A stretch of DNA of 64,000 nt from Bidens hawaiensis (lineage: Eukaryota; Streptophyta; Magnoliopsida; Asterales; Asteraceae). Shown here one piece after another: positions 11,789-22,146 of the stretch. The number at the start of each line of letters is the position of its first letter. Position 1 is the stretch's first letter. Both the position numbers and the translations under genes were made by a program. Under the pieces are notes generated by a model. The model was not told the origin of the DNA. It was given only the letters and a program-made list of their open reading frames with translations, and did not search any database. The stretch lies in NCBI GenBank assembly GCA_021521415.1, contig JAIQDT010003567.1:214573-278572 (forward strand), given 5' to 3'.

Positions 11789-11954
11789 ATCATGGTGTTC
11801 AGGCTAGTAGGCTTGTAATCATATCTAAAACGCTCGATGTCTTCCTCATTAATGTTCTATCGGTTTAACGAGATAACACTTCTACTAACCGACTCAATAA
11901 TTCGACGTTTATTACTTTTATTATTTTAGTGTTTCAAAATTTTCGTATGTTACA

Positions 11955-12501
11955 CGTGTGCTTTTTTTTTTAATTGTTATATATGTGAAATTCAAGTGGT
12001 TGCCTCATTAAGTATGATCATACGCCCCCCTTTGCACTCAGGTCCATTTGCATCGAGTGGAAAAGGGACCTCCTTATCCGAGTACGTTGGTAGCCCCAAC
12101 TGGAAAGGACCTTCGTATGTTCTTTACACTCAGGTCCATTGCATCGAGTGTAAAGAACCCTTATGTGCTCATTTCACAAGTTTTCATGGAATTGTGTGGG
12201 TTTTACGTAGTATTTAAATTGTGGAATCTCACCAGCTATATTTACAGATGACCATATTTTATACATATGTTATAGGTACTGTGATTAGAGGATGAAGGAC
12301 TAGAAGACATTTAGTTTTATAGGTTATTTATATAAATAAGTTATTACTATTGTCCAACTTTGATTTGAATGTACTTGTTATGTATTTCAAACTTGAGTTA
12401 CATGATGCTTTAATGTTATTATTGCCACTAAATAGTGTCACATGTGTTTGAACAATCAGTACGTCACACTTGGGCGTTTCCGCTTAAGCCGGGGTGTTAC
12501 A
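11955..12501 (+). mobile_element. G1 3' LTR, right segment and end of G1
   Basis: This continues the G1 LTR after the S1 target duplication and matches positions 250-795. It ends GCCGGGGTGTTACA at 12,501. The next bases are antisense gag of G2, so G1 inserted into the G2 gag gene. The expected target duplication, GACCA or similar at 12,502, cannot be tested because the left junction is outside the window. Confidence 0.9.
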
Positions 12502-13063
12502 GACCATATGCAGGATTAGGAGGCTCAATTCATGAAACCGATCGTTGTAGGTGGTATTATCACCTCCCTCTTGCTTCAAATTCCAGAACTCATCTTCCGA
12601 CTTCAGGAGTTCATATTTCGGGCAGAACTTGTTTAGCATGAGTTTCTTGAGGTCATCCCATGACAAGGCCATGGAAACCTCAGCCCCAAGGTCTTTCTTT
12701 TTGCTATTCCACCAAGTAAGGGGACCTCAATTTGAAAACGCTTGAGGCATAAATGGTCTTTTTGTCTTCCTGACATGCATAGTGGAGGAACACACTCTTC
12801 ATGTGCTCAAACCATTGAAAAAGGGTTGTAGCACCCTTAGTCCCAAAGTAATCGGTCGGGTTAGCATTGGTGAATTGCTTGAAAGAGCAAACATTAGGGT
12901 TCACGGGAGCATTAGCGGAATTCTTGGTTTGGAGTGGAGAGATGAGTATTGGGAGGGCTTCCACGATTCCCTTCGTAATGCAAGACGACATGCTACGGCC
13001 AGAGCTGTCGACGTGGCTGGTACGGTTGATGAGACGGGAAGACATATTGAAAGGATAAAACAT
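12502..13063 (-). pseudogene. G2 gag, N-terminal fragment truncated by G1
   Basis: This is a minus-strand gag fragment of the same family as G1. Upstream frame (13,063-12,704) contains NPNVCSFKQFTNANPTDYF and GTKGATTLFQWFEHMKSVF, comparable to FKNFTDAKPTTFDG and QGATALLQWYEKVESVF of G1. After a frame change, ORF 12,672-12,484 contains LSWDDLKKLMLNKFCPKYEL and EFWNLKQEGGDNTTYNDRFH. The protein would be cut at 12,502 by the G1 insertion. MSSRLINR near 13,045 is the likely start, because it aligns with the G1 gag start region. Confidence 0.8.
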
Positions 13064-14043
13064 GTAAAATTTATGAGACTTGGGTAAATGTTGTAAATGT
13101 ATGAGTTTGTGTAAATTGATACTTGTGAATTCTATTTAACAATTTGAGGTTGGGTTTGTGGTTGAGGTTAAGAATGATGTCATTTATGAGACTTGATTTT
13201 ATAAGTGTTAACGTTATGAGGAATAAATAAGTAAATAAATAATTAAAACATAACTTAAAATCGAAATACAGGGTTTCATTTGTTGGCAAGGATTTCATGA
13301 ACCACCATGGTTCCTTCCAACGAAATGAAAATATCGAAAACCAAATAAAAGTTGTTGAAATATTCATGTATTAACTTCACAAAATCGATGAACATTGAGT
13401 TGTGAGTGGTGTTGAACTAGATGGTTGAAGTAATTTGGGAACCACTCTGTATTTGTATACTTCACCCATATATTCAACTAAAACACAATACAGAAAACCG
13501 AGTTTAGCCACGTATCACCGTGAATTTGGTTATAAATTAAGGGATGTGATCATCACATGACCACGATTGATACAATAAGGGTGGTAGATTTGTTAACATT
13601 TGGTGTGATACGTTTTGGCCTAATAGGTTTCACACCCACACCTCCACCTCCAGGAAGGTAACCAGGTCTCACGGTTGATTGAGATTTGTGCGTATTACGC
13701 TTCCTTAGGCTCGCAAGCCTTGGCGTCAAGGGTTCAGTGTACAGGTGTGTCCCCCTTCCAGCTGCTACATATCCGCACAAATCATCCTCAAGGAGAAGGG
13801 AAATAAAAGGCGGGATTTCTTCAGGAAATTCCCGATTAAAAATCATCCTAAAGTTTTGAAAAATGATTTTGAGGCATAGCCTCAGAATAAGTGTGTGCTT
13901 TCGTGTATAATTGTATATGATAAACAATTTAAATAAATTAAGCTATGTAAAAAATTTAAACAAGTAGGGTGCACGTATAGGAACACATATATGGACCCTA
14001 AGCATGCTATTAAGCTGTTACGTCTAATCACCTATCTTATAGC
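13064..14043 (-). other. G2 untranslated leader
   Basis: This is about 980 bases between G2 PBS and gag. Parts match the G1 leader in inverse orientation (about 13,300-13,345 and 13,680-13,780). The minus ORF at 13,553-13,927 covers leader sequence with a glycine-rich stretch, has no counterpart frame in G1, and is judged non-coding. Confidence 0.6.
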
Positions 14044-14055
14044 GCTCTGATACAA
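14044..14055 (-). other. G2 primer binding site
   Basis: GCTCTGATACAA on the plus strand is the reverse complement of TTGTATCAGAGC, one change from the initiator tRNA-Met PBS. It lies three bases from the LTR start at 14,059 and sets G2 on the minus strand. Confidence 0.8.
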
Positions 14056-14980
14056 ATTTGTCTCACCCCAACCTATGGCGGAATATGCAGGGGTGCGACA
14101 TAATTGTATCATAGTACAAAAGACACTAAAGTAAATACACGTGTCAATATCTAAATTATTTATTTCATATAATTCAAGTACAAAAAAACACAAACATTGT
14201 CTCATGAAAATAAACATTACAATTTAATAATAAAGATAAATAAGTCTTCAATTCATCAAGCAACCTAAGTTCCAACTATTCCTTAGCTTGTTTCTTCATC
14301 CTAAAAAGCTACCCGCGCCATGTGTGAAAATATATAGTTTGTCAACATAAAGTTAAGGAAGTAATCACGATTTTTGAATATATATAATATTAAAAAGTCA
14401 ATTTCTTGCGATAAATATAAATTACTACAACTAGCATAACAATAATATAAAATTTGTCTTTTCACTCGAATCCCATGGATGACGAGCTACTTTGACGGCG
14501 TATGATCATACTAATGAGGATGAGATACCAACCACCAAAACATAAAATAAACACATAGTCACATTTGCACGTATAACTAATTGAGCATATCATATAACGC
14601 AAATAATGGAATTGTAGTGTAAAATAAAATGATTAAATTGTGAACGCATAACGCCCTCAAAATGTAAAACGGTAAAAGGGGAGATGTGAATTACTTACCT
14701 TATAGGTGGAATAAATTTTGATATAACAATAAAATTAAGATTACAACGATTGCGCTCCTTGAGATACGTCAACAGAAATTGCCTAATTGTTAACGATACA
14801 TTAATTAATAAACGAAAAGAAGATAACGAGTGTTATAACGGATTTGTGATTTGATGGTGCTTTGTGACTATCGAACTATTAGTTTAATAAATTTAAAGAT
14901 TATTATATATATGATTGATTATTTATGACTTATATTTTATATTATATATTATTTTTATTATCATTATTGTTATTTCTTTT

Positions 14981-14983
14981 ATG

Positions 14984-15033
<50 letters not shown>

Positions 15034-15036
15034 CGT
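14981..15036. repeat. (TTA)n microsatellite
   Basis: An almost pure TTA/ATT triplet run. The isoleucine-rich ORF at 14,915-15,133 is a by-product of it. Confidence 0.95.
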
Positions 15037-15206
15037 TTACTATTATTTTTGTTATTATAAGTGCTATTATTATTATTTGGTAAATGAGACAAGCGATATA
15101 TTTTATCCATATTTATATTTTCAAGTAAATTAATTTTATTAATAACTAACCGATATTATGTATTAATAAACATTATATATATGTTTAATGAAACATTAAT
15201 ATTAAT

Positions 15207-15207
15207 T

Positions 15208-15260
<53 letters not shown>

Positions 15261-15262
15261 TA
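15207..15262. repeat. (CATATA)n microsatellite
   Basis: About nine tandem copies of a CATATA hexamer. Confidence 0.9.
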
Positions 15263-15474
15263 CTATGGGAAAATTATTCGGACCTTTAAGCTAGATCGGT
15301 TTGGATGAAGATATTTGCTTCATATTATTTATATATCTAAGTGTATGTGTGTGTAAATATATGAATATACATACATACATACATATATATATATACTTAT
15401 AGATAGGAAAATATGACATGAGACCATGTTCAAATAATACTTTCGGGATTTCATTTCGGTAAAAAAATGTTTAT

Positions 15475-16630
15475 TGACGTGAGGTCGAAGACTCGCGCAA
15501 AAATAAACCAAATACAACAAACTAGATAGCGGTAAGTGGGTATCGAACACGATGAGTTTGTGGAATATGTGTTAATAGAGTAGCTCAATGATTAACCAAT
15601 ATAAATGTAAATGACAAAAAAGTAATTCTCAAGTTGGTTTTGATTTGATTTTATAAACTAAATAAACTAACAACAAAGTTGTAAACAATTGATCAAGCAA
15701 GTATTTCTCTTGGAATTCGGGTTATTACGCAACACTCTTGTTAAAGTTCACTAGATAAATCATAATATCTTGATTTTGTGTAAATGTAATTGTTTGTGGT
15801 TAATCAAGAACTAAGTACTCGGATTACTAGAACGCGAGGTTGTTACTTGTTAATCAATCAATATGTTTTTAACCCTAATTCCTTCTACTAAATCTCAATT
15901 GTCAACGACACCAAGAAAGTATAGAACGAAACTAGGTTTAAACAATATGGACAAGTTACAAACAATCATACAAACATCATGATTACACTAACATAAACGA
16001 TTAGATAATCAATCCAAGTGCAAGAACGATAAACATAAAGTGTTTTGTAATAACCGTACAACCAAGAGAAATACCAAGGGGTTTAGCCACACATGATTGA
16101 AATCATCATACCAAGTTTAATCCAAAGCAATCAAAGATTATGATTTTAATATTCAATTAGAAGCCTTCAAAAACTTGTTCTCAAGCACCAAAATCACCCA
16201 AACAATTGTCTCAAAACGGAATGCCAAAGAATGAAACCCAAAAGTCCTTTAAAACCACTTTTTCGAGTTGTAACCGCCATCAGCCTACAGGGTCCACCGT
16301 AATCTACGGTGGCCACCGTAGCTTACTGTGGCTTTGAAAACCTTTACTCTAGAAATGTTCTGTCTACGATAGCCATCCTACGCCAGCCTCTACCGTAGCT
16401 TACGGTGGCTTCCGTAAGTTACGGTAGCCTCAACTCCAAAATTGTCTTCCTTGTTTGACTTGTTGATTGCTATCACCAACTCTCGAGTCCTTTGCTCCTC
16501 TCCATTATAGTTCACTTAAAATAGCCTTTTCTCAGCACCTGTACCTACAAACCCACAACGTAGTGTAGTAATCCAAATTTTTGAAATTAAACATAAACTC
16601 ACACGTTTTAACTAGAATTACTACACTTAA
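15475..16630 (-). mobile_element. N1 noncoding LTR-like unit (boundaries approximate)
   Basis: It shares landmarks with N3 (49,083-50,709). Near the low end is GCGGTAAGT with GTATCGAACACGATGAG (15,529-15,558), against GGCAAGTGAACC with ATATCGAACCCACGAGA in N3. Then comes an A-rich middle and, near the high end, TAGTAATCCAAATTTTTG (16,566-16,583), against TAGTAGTATACAAATTTT in N3. A block of palindromic words at 16,294-16,430 occupies the place where N3 has its promoter-upstream region. No coding potential is seen. I could not find a target duplication, so the ends are estimates. Confidence 0.4.
16294..16430. repeat. Palindromic CCGTA..TACGG word cluster in N1
   Basis: At least four imperfect palindromes lie within 137 bases: CCACCGTAATCTACGGTGG (16,294-16,312), CCACCGTAGCTTACTGTGG (16,313-16,331), ACCGTAGCTTACGGT (about 16,392-16,406) and CCGTAAGTTACGG (about 16,411-16,423). 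The word CCGTARnTTACGG is confined to this unit. Confidence 0.75.
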
Positions 16631-16719
16631 GGGTGGTTCTACAATCCACCCGTAATTTATTTGAACTTATATGGTTATTAAAGTAATTAAAAGCCAAGAA
16701 ATAAAAAAAATAGGCAAAA

Positions 16720-16758
16720 CCGGGCCTGGAGGGGTTCAAACCCGCGCCTCCAGGCCGG
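16720..16758 (-). repeat. T-arm-like hairpin in G2 LTR
   Basis: A 12-13 bp stem, CCGGGCCTGGAGG with CCTCCAGGCCGG, encloses GGTTCAAACCC, a B-box-like core. A second perfect 8-bp hairpin (CACCTGCC with GGCAGGTG) lies at 16,780-16,799. After excising C2 the motif lies about 400 bases downstream of the G2 LTR TATA box on the minus strand, similar to the spacing in G1. Confidence 0.55.
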
Positions 16759-16828
16759 TTCTAAGCATTATAGATTATGCACCTGCCACTGGGCAGGTGT
16801 CTAACTTAGTTAAACATCTCAAACTAAT

Positions 16829-17302
16829 TGTTGATACATGTTTTGTACGTCTCGGTCTTTATCAGGGCATTAATGTAATAAGTCTAAAGTATAGGGGTCT
16901 TAATGTAAATATGGCTAAATAGGCCATTCGCTCTAATGTAAGTTACATTCGTTACCCCGTAACGAATGTAACACTCGTCTAATTGTAAGCTCATTCGTTA
17001 ACCTTGATTAACGAATTAGATAACGAATGAGGGCCATTTGCTATCTTTTAAAGTATAACGAATAAGTATGTTTATTCGTTAAAGTATCTGTAACGAATGA
17101 CACATTCGTTAAGTGTTAAGTAAACGAATGTGGTCATCCCCTACAAATACCCTGTAACTTATCATTAATGTAACAGTTCTAATATTTTGCCATTTTCTCT
17201 CTCGTTACTCTGCCAAATTGTTCACTCAACATACACACTACACACACATAACGTATGCAAGCCTAATCGTATAAGAATCAACATGTGTATCATTGCGATC
17301 AA
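16829..17302 (+). mobile_element. C2 left LTR, truncated at its 3' end
   Basis: It matches the right LTR (44,983 onward) from TGTTGATACATG through the ATCAA at 17,298-17,302. The right LTR then runs 25-27 bases further to its end at 45,484, whereas here the sequence jumps straight into gag codons. So a deletion removed the last bases of the LTR, the PBS, the leader and the start of gag. The former TATA box reads TACAAATA at 17,142-17,149, against TATAAATA in the right LTR. Confidence 0.85.
16925..17135. repeat. AACGAATG / CATTCGTT word array in the C2 left LTR
   Basis: About a dozen copies of the octamer AACGAATG or its complement lie in both orientations, some paired into hairpins (for example GTTACATTCGTTAC with GTAACGAATGTAAC). 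The array ends directly upstream of the TATA position, that is in U3. Confidence 0.85.
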
Positions 17303-18444
17303 TTTCGAAATTTTATTTTGATGAAAAATGAAACGGTGGAAGAGATGATTAACCGTTTTAGTCATCTGATTGTTGAGATGTCTAGTGTCGATCTTGAGCC
17401 AACAGAACAAGATAAGATCGATACACTGAAGAATGCTCTACCTTCTTCTTATTCGACTTTCTTGTTTGTGTTAAAGAGAACGGTTTCTTTCAGAACTCTG
17501 AACTTACAGCTGTGCAATTCATAAACAAGATTGAAGAAAGGGAATTTGATATCAAATGTCAAAATAAGTTGAAGGAGAATCAAAACCATCAGTCTTCAAC
17601 CCAAAACCCTTTACTTTATGGAAGTGCATTGCTAGCAAATAATGCTTCAAGTTCAGTGCCAATCAATGCGTTCTTTGCTTAATCCTAAGAGGATTCTACT
17701 GTAAACAGTCCACCTAATGTATGTTTTATGGCTAGTGGTGCGACTACAAACTCAAATGCTCATGCATCAAGCTTGCCTAAGGTAAATCTGCAAGAAGCTG
17801 AACAACAGTTTGCTTTTGTGTGTACGTTCATGACTTCTTATGAATAGCTGATTGGAAGCAAGATCGCTACGAGCGATCTCACAGATGAAGATTATGATTA
17901 AATCGACCCGGACGATCTTGAGCTAATGGATTTAAAATGGAACATGGCTATGATCGTTCATAAAGTTAAAAGGTTTATGCAACGAACGGGAAAAGATCTT
18001 CCTACGTTGAACAAAAGGGTTGGGTTTGATAAGCTGAAGGTAAAGTGTTATAATTGCGGTGAATTTGGCCATTTTGCCAAAGAATGTGACAAGCCGAGGA
18101 AAGACTATTCCGGCTCAAGCAATTCTGAATGTTTTTCAGGAAAGAATTCATCTGGTGGGGATAAGAGTAAATCTGCTGTATCTGGTGATCAAGACAAATC
18201 TTCTGCTACTCAAGCTTCAGTGGTCAATGAAGTAGTTTATTGGTCTCAACGTTTGTTGGGAAATCAAGCAAACGTGGCTATTGTTGAAACAGTGGAGAAA
18301 TTTGAAGATGCCAGCAGTGATAATGTATCGGAGGGAAGTGATTCGTCTGACTCTGAGACTGACACTGATCAAAGTCTGTCGTCTCAAACTGAATCAATCT
18401 CTGTGAAAGCTGAATCTTATGCTTGTATGGCTAAGATTGATTAG
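17285..18444 (+). pseudogene. C2 gag, N-terminally deleted
   Basis: This is a copia Gag. The open frame at 17,285-17,524 carries the end of the gag domain (FILMKNETVEEMINRFSHL, then LEPTEQDKIDTLKNALPSSY). Stops follow around 17,680, 17,846 and 17,900. The frame from 17,926 contains [20 protein letters not shown] with a perfect CCHC zinc knuckle, [14 protein letters not shown] (18,046-18,087), which binds the RNA genome. A serine- and acid-rich tail follows. The first ~100 residues normally seen in this domain are missing because of the deletion joining LTR to gag. Confidence 0.8.
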
Positions 18445-20065
18445 GTATGTCACAAATCTCAATCTAATGTATCTGAACCTTCATCAAAAGTGAATGATTG
18501 TGCTGAATGTGCTGTATTAAAAGCCAAACTTGAAACAGCATTAACTCAGAACAATACACTCACAAAAGATCACTTTATGATCAATGAATGCTACAAACAA
18601 AAGACAAAATTGCTAGAGCAATCAACTCTGAAAATTCAAAAACTGTCTGAAAGCAATCATGATTTTAAAACTAAAGTTCATTGTAAACGAAGGAGATCAA
18701 CATTTGAAGGAGATTCTTCGACTCCGAACCTGTATTTCCAATCTTGAAAACGAAATAATGGAATTGAATAATAAGCTTGGAAAATTTAGAGATTCTTCAT
18801 TTCTTTTGAATGAAATAATTGAGGTTAATCATTCCCATAAGAAAAATAGAAAAGCAGGTTTGGGTTACGTCGAAATTCCACCTCCTTTTAAACATGATTA
18901 CAGTAGCATTCCCGATATGGAAAAATTTTCAAATATGACTACTGATAAATCTGAAAGTGTTGATACAACTGGTCCTACTCGTGAACCAATTCATATCGAA
19001 AGTAAAAAGGTTTTCACCAAAAACGAATTGGATGGTTCAATCGAGGTGTTGTCTGAACTAGATGTGATTGTCAAAAACAAAGATATTCCAATTGACAATC
19101 ATATTCTGTGTGAACCCGAAGATTTTGAACAAGCTGTGTATGGTTCAAAGACTTCCGGTGTTTCTTCAAAAACATCAAACGTTCCTAAGGTAAATCCTAA
19201 AGTAATTCCTAAGGAAAAATCTAATGTATCTCAATCAGACAAGCCTTCGGTGTCTGATGAGGAGTTGATGCGATTCGTTAATCCTCAACTGAAATCATCA
19301 AATGGAAAAAATTTTAAATTAAAGGGATTGTCAAAAGTGTTTTCTGACAAAGTAGTTCCTTTGAATCTTCTAAAACCTGAAATGATTGAAAGTGTATTTC
19401 AGGATGACACTTCACAAATGACTGAACTTGAACAAAAATTTTATAAATAAAAAATTGTTAATGTTCAAGAAAAACCAAAAACTAATGTTTTTAAACCTAT
19501 CACGTTCATAAAATCGTCAGGTTTGGAAAATTCTTCGAATTTAACAAATCTTGAATTCTATAAGAAAAGAAAGGGTTTAAAACACGAAACACCGAAGAAA
19601 GTTACATTTGAGAAACCCAAAGATGATATTCATAAATCTTTGCTATCAAATACTACATGTACTTTGCCACGAAACACTTGGGACTCTCGATTATGTTTCA
19701 AATGTGGTGAACCCCGTCATGTTTCCAAAAAGTGCAAAGCAAAGATTGATGGTATCAAAGACTCATAAACTCGAAAGATTCATTCATTATCAAACTTAAA
19801 AGAAAACCAAGTTGATGAGTGTGTTATAATGTATTCGAATATTAATCTGAAGAAGGTTATTCGGATTGATTCGGATAATGAAGCAACCAAATGTGTTGAC
19901 CGTGTTCAACCAATTTGTTCCAATGTTGATTCGGGAAGAATACGTGATGGATACTTAAAGAAGAAAACTAAGAAAACCGTCACATATTCTCAAGTCTCGA
20001 ATGTTGGAGTTAATTTAAATATTTCTCCTAAAGTATCAAAGGGAGAGCCCAAGACTAAGGCTTGA
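18445..20065 (+). pseudogene. C2 gag-protease linker with coiled coil and second zinc knuckle
   Basis: This is a long polyprotein linker of about 540 codons, unusual in length for copia. It begins with a coiled-coil-like stretch (LKAKLETALTQNNTLTKDH; LENEIMELNNKLGKFRDSSF). A motif YVEIPPPFKHDYSSIPDMEK (about 18,867-18,926) resembles KVPPPFCDSYP in C3. A lysine- and serine-rich part follows, then a second CCHC knuckle, CFKCGEPRHVSKKC, near 19,695-19,736. Frames change near 18,660, and stops occur at 19,448-19,450 and 19,766-19,768. A third short frame (19,829-20,065) leads to the protease. The role is unknown; by position it is cleaved from Gag or Pol. Confidence 0.65.
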
Positions 20066-20074
20066 GCTGCCTTT

Positions 20075-20896
20075 TTGAACTAATCATTTTACTTGTTTGT
20101 GCAGGGTACATCTCGGTCCGTGTCTAATCACAAATGGATATTGGATAGTGGATGTTCTCGACATATCATCGGCAACCTGGATCTTCTGAATAACATCAAA
20201 GATATTCAAGGGGGTTATGTTGCGTTTGCTGGTAACCAAGGAGGAATGATTACAAAAGAGGGAGAAGTTTCAAACGGAAAAGTAACGTTTGAAAAGGTTA
20301 ATTATTGTGAAAAGGTGGATCATAATCTGTTGAGCGTGTCACAGATTTGCGATAAAAAATTTACCACCATATTCACCGACAAGGAATGTGTTATTCTTCA
20401 ACCACGATACACAATTCCTGAAGACATGGTTATCATGCGATCACCTCGATCAAATGATATTTATGAACTTGACATGAGTTATGATGTACAAGTTTCGCCC
20501 TCAGCTACTTGCTTTGTATCCAAAGCGACTGAGAAAGATTCTATTCTTTGGCATAGACGCATGGGACACATCCACTTACGAAAGATGAACTTTCTAATGT
20601 CAAATGATTTAGTGGATGGTGTGTCACTCAAGAATTTCAAGTTCAATAAACACTGCGTCGCGTGCAAGAAGGGGAAACAAAAGAAGAAATCACATCCAAG
20701 AAAGTCACTAAACACTATTGTTACACCTCTAGAACGACTTCATATGGATCTCTTTGGTCCGATGAGTCGTGCTAGCATTGCTGGAGATTTTTACTGTTTA
20801 GTAGTAACGGATGATTTCTCACGCTACTCATGGGTGTTATTTATGGATCGAAGGATCAGACTCCTGTCTTAATTCAGAATCTTATCACGAAGATCG
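20075..20896 (+). pseudogene. C2 protease and N-terminal integrase, interrupted by C3
   Basis: The copia protease is seen as KWILDSGCSRHIIGN (about 20,132-20,176), with the DSG catalytic motif. GAG-pre-integrase sequence follows (VDHNLLSVSQICDKKF at about 20,318-20,365; CFVSKATEKDSILWHRRMGH at about 20,511-20,570). The HHCC zinc finger includes HCVACKKGKQ (about 20,650-20,680). The catalytic core starts ERLHMDLFGPMSRAS with the first D (about 20,737), then VVTDDFSRYSWVLFM. A frameshift near 20,850 precedes the C3 insertion, whose target site AATCA is at 20,897-20,901. The frame resumes after 36,616. Confidence 0.85.
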
Positions 20897-21242
20897 AATC
20901 ATATCAGGACCGTCTATCGGGTGCAACCTTAGTAAAGGTTTGACAAGAACATACCGACTTAATAACTCAAAGACCGATTGAGTATCCCGGCGGAATCAGG
21001 ATATTCAATGATTGAGAATGAAAGCTTGTGGAGAATTATCAAACACAAAACAACAAATGATAATCGGTAAAGACTATTTCAACGACAAAGATTCACTATA
21101 TTAAATGATACGTCAATGATACAGTGAATGGAATGTCTAGGGTTTTGTGTGACGGCGGTTTTTGATATTCGTCTGCAAAGATTGTCAGTATGCGTGCCAA
21201 AAACCCCTTAAAAACCCGTCACCTAGTCGTACCCTAGGATGT

Positions 21243-21252
21243 CTATATATAG
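21243..21252 (-). promoter_or_regulatory. C3 3' LTR TATA box
   Basis: CTATATATAG lies next to TAGACCC. The copy in the 5' LTR is at 35,926-35,935. It lies directly downstream of the word array in the element's sense, as expected for the U3/R boundary. Confidence 0.6.
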
Positions 21253-21323
21253 ACCCTAACATTCCATGTATACGTCCTAGACATTACATAATGAAAGATA
21301 AATCTAATACAAGTGTTTCAGAC

Positions 21324-21861
21324 CTCGAGCAAGGTATATACTTGCTCCAGCAAGCTTCCTATACAAGGTGTGCTCGGAGTGTGTCCTCGAGCATACTTTA
21401 CTTAGAATATATTCTCTTTCGGAGAATACATATTCTCTTCGAGTAAGCTTCATTCCTCTTGACTTGTTCAAACTTTGCTCGAATAAGTCCATCGAGCAAG
21501 CTCATTCTTCTTGATGTCTTCAGCTTTTCTTATTCAGCAATCTTTATCATGCTCGGATGTAAATCTTGCTCGGTAACTGAACTGTGCTCGAAGTCTTTGC
21601 TTTGATTCACATGACATCCTCTTATTGCATCCATGCTCGTCCCCATGTGCTCGATCATCCTGTGCTCGTAACACTTGGTTGGAACTTGTATGATCAAGCT
21701 GTTTGCCCGATTGGCAATCCATGCTCGATAGAAGAATACCCTTGCTCGTTGAAGTGTAGCTTGCTCGAAGCCTTCCACATTTAGAAGAATCAACCATTTA
21801 AGGTTCAGAACCTTGCTCGAAGTAGTAAAAACCATGCTCGATCGTCTGGGCTTGCTCGAAT
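21324..21861 (-). repeat. TGCTCG(A) word array in C3 3' LTR
   Basis: Roughly 17-19 copies of TGCTCG, mostly followed by A, are spaced about 20-40 bases apart, with a few in the opposite orientation (CCTCGAGCA). They fill U3 and stop just before the TATA box. The other LTR (36,006-36,545) has the same array with a few point differences. Confidence 0.85.
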
Positions 21862-21930
21862 TTCATACTTAGCCGTTTTCTGAGGAGGTTAAGAAGATTC
21901 CATCTTCCTTATCAAAAATCCGACCCAACA

Positions 21931-21942
21931 ATCTCCCCCTAG
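21931..21942 (-). other. C3 polypurine tract
   Basis: ATCTCCCCCTAG beside the LTR reads CTAGGGGGAGAT on the minus strand. It is the primer site for plus-strand DNA synthesis and confirms element orientation. Confidence 0.85.
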
Positions 21943-22146
21943 ATTGGAACAAGCTCAAATGCACCAAAACATACCTACACAGAGTTACACATGTATCAGA
22001 TTTCTAGATAAATCATTTAAGAACGTGTCATTTCATTACATAATTGGAATTTTTCCACATAGGCATTACACACTAATTTTTTACAACTCAAACAAAATAC
22101 AAAGATAAACAGAATTAAAAATCAATCATCCATTAGCTCCATTCTG

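Larger units (their letters stand above)
8196..11954 (-). mobile_element. S1 solo LTR (gypsy type) inside the G1 LTR
   Basis: The insertion runs from TGTAACACCCCAACCC at 8,196 to TTCGTATGTTACA at 11,954 and is flanked by perfect 5-bp duplications CGTGT (8,191-8,195 and 11,955-11,959). The G1 5' LTR shows the empty site. The low-coordinate end is the reverse complement of a typical gypsy LTR 3' end (GGGGTGTTACA), so the LTR lies on the minus strand. After removing nested S2 about 1.9 kb remains with no internal domain, PBS or coding match, hence a solo LTR. It contains a long (ATT)n run. Short ORFs on the minus strand (8,479-8,697; 11,221-11,451) look like chance. Confidence 0.85.
14059..16828 (-). 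mobile_element. G2 gypsy 5' LTR, part proximal to PBS
   Basis: On the plus strand it starts TGTCTCACCCCAACC, the reverse complement of an LTR 3' end. The block GACGGCGTATGATCATACT (about 14,497-14,515) and a splice-like TTACTTACCTTATAGG (about 14,693) correspond in order to blocks of the G1 LTR. The LTR is interrupted by a second noncoding unit (about 15,475-16,630) and by copia element C2 at 16,829. It continues at 45,490, where a minus-strand TATA box is found. It contains (TTA)n and (CATATA)n runs and no credible gene. Confidence 0.65.
20902..21930 (-). mobile_element. C3 3' LTR
   Basis: On the plus strand it starts TATCAGGAC (TGTCAGGAC in the other copy) and ends GACCCAACA. The minus-strand LTR thus starts TGTTGGGTC. 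The U3 part holds the TGCTCG word array (21,324-21,861), followed in the element's sense by a TATA-like palindrome CTATATATAG at 21,243-21,252. ORFs across this LTR on both strands (21,162-21,835) are not considered genes. They recur at 35,845-36,519 only because that is the other LTR. Confidence 0.95.

Noticed and set aside
13553..13927. Independent minus-strand gene of 124 residues
   Set aside because: It lies in the G2 leader between PBS and gag; the homologous G1 leader has no matching frame.
14915..15133. Small hydrophobic protein
   Set aside because: The isoleucine/tyrosine-rich translation comes from a (TTA)n microsatellite.
16829..17283. C2 LTR ending at AATCAACA (17,283 / 45,439)
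   Set aside because: Left and right copies remain similar beyond that point, and only an end at 45,484 gives a target duplication (CTAAT).
21530..21835. ORF pairs repeated at 36,214-36,519 as a duplicated gene
   Set aside because: They are the two LTRs of C3; overlapping frames on both strands reflect the word array.
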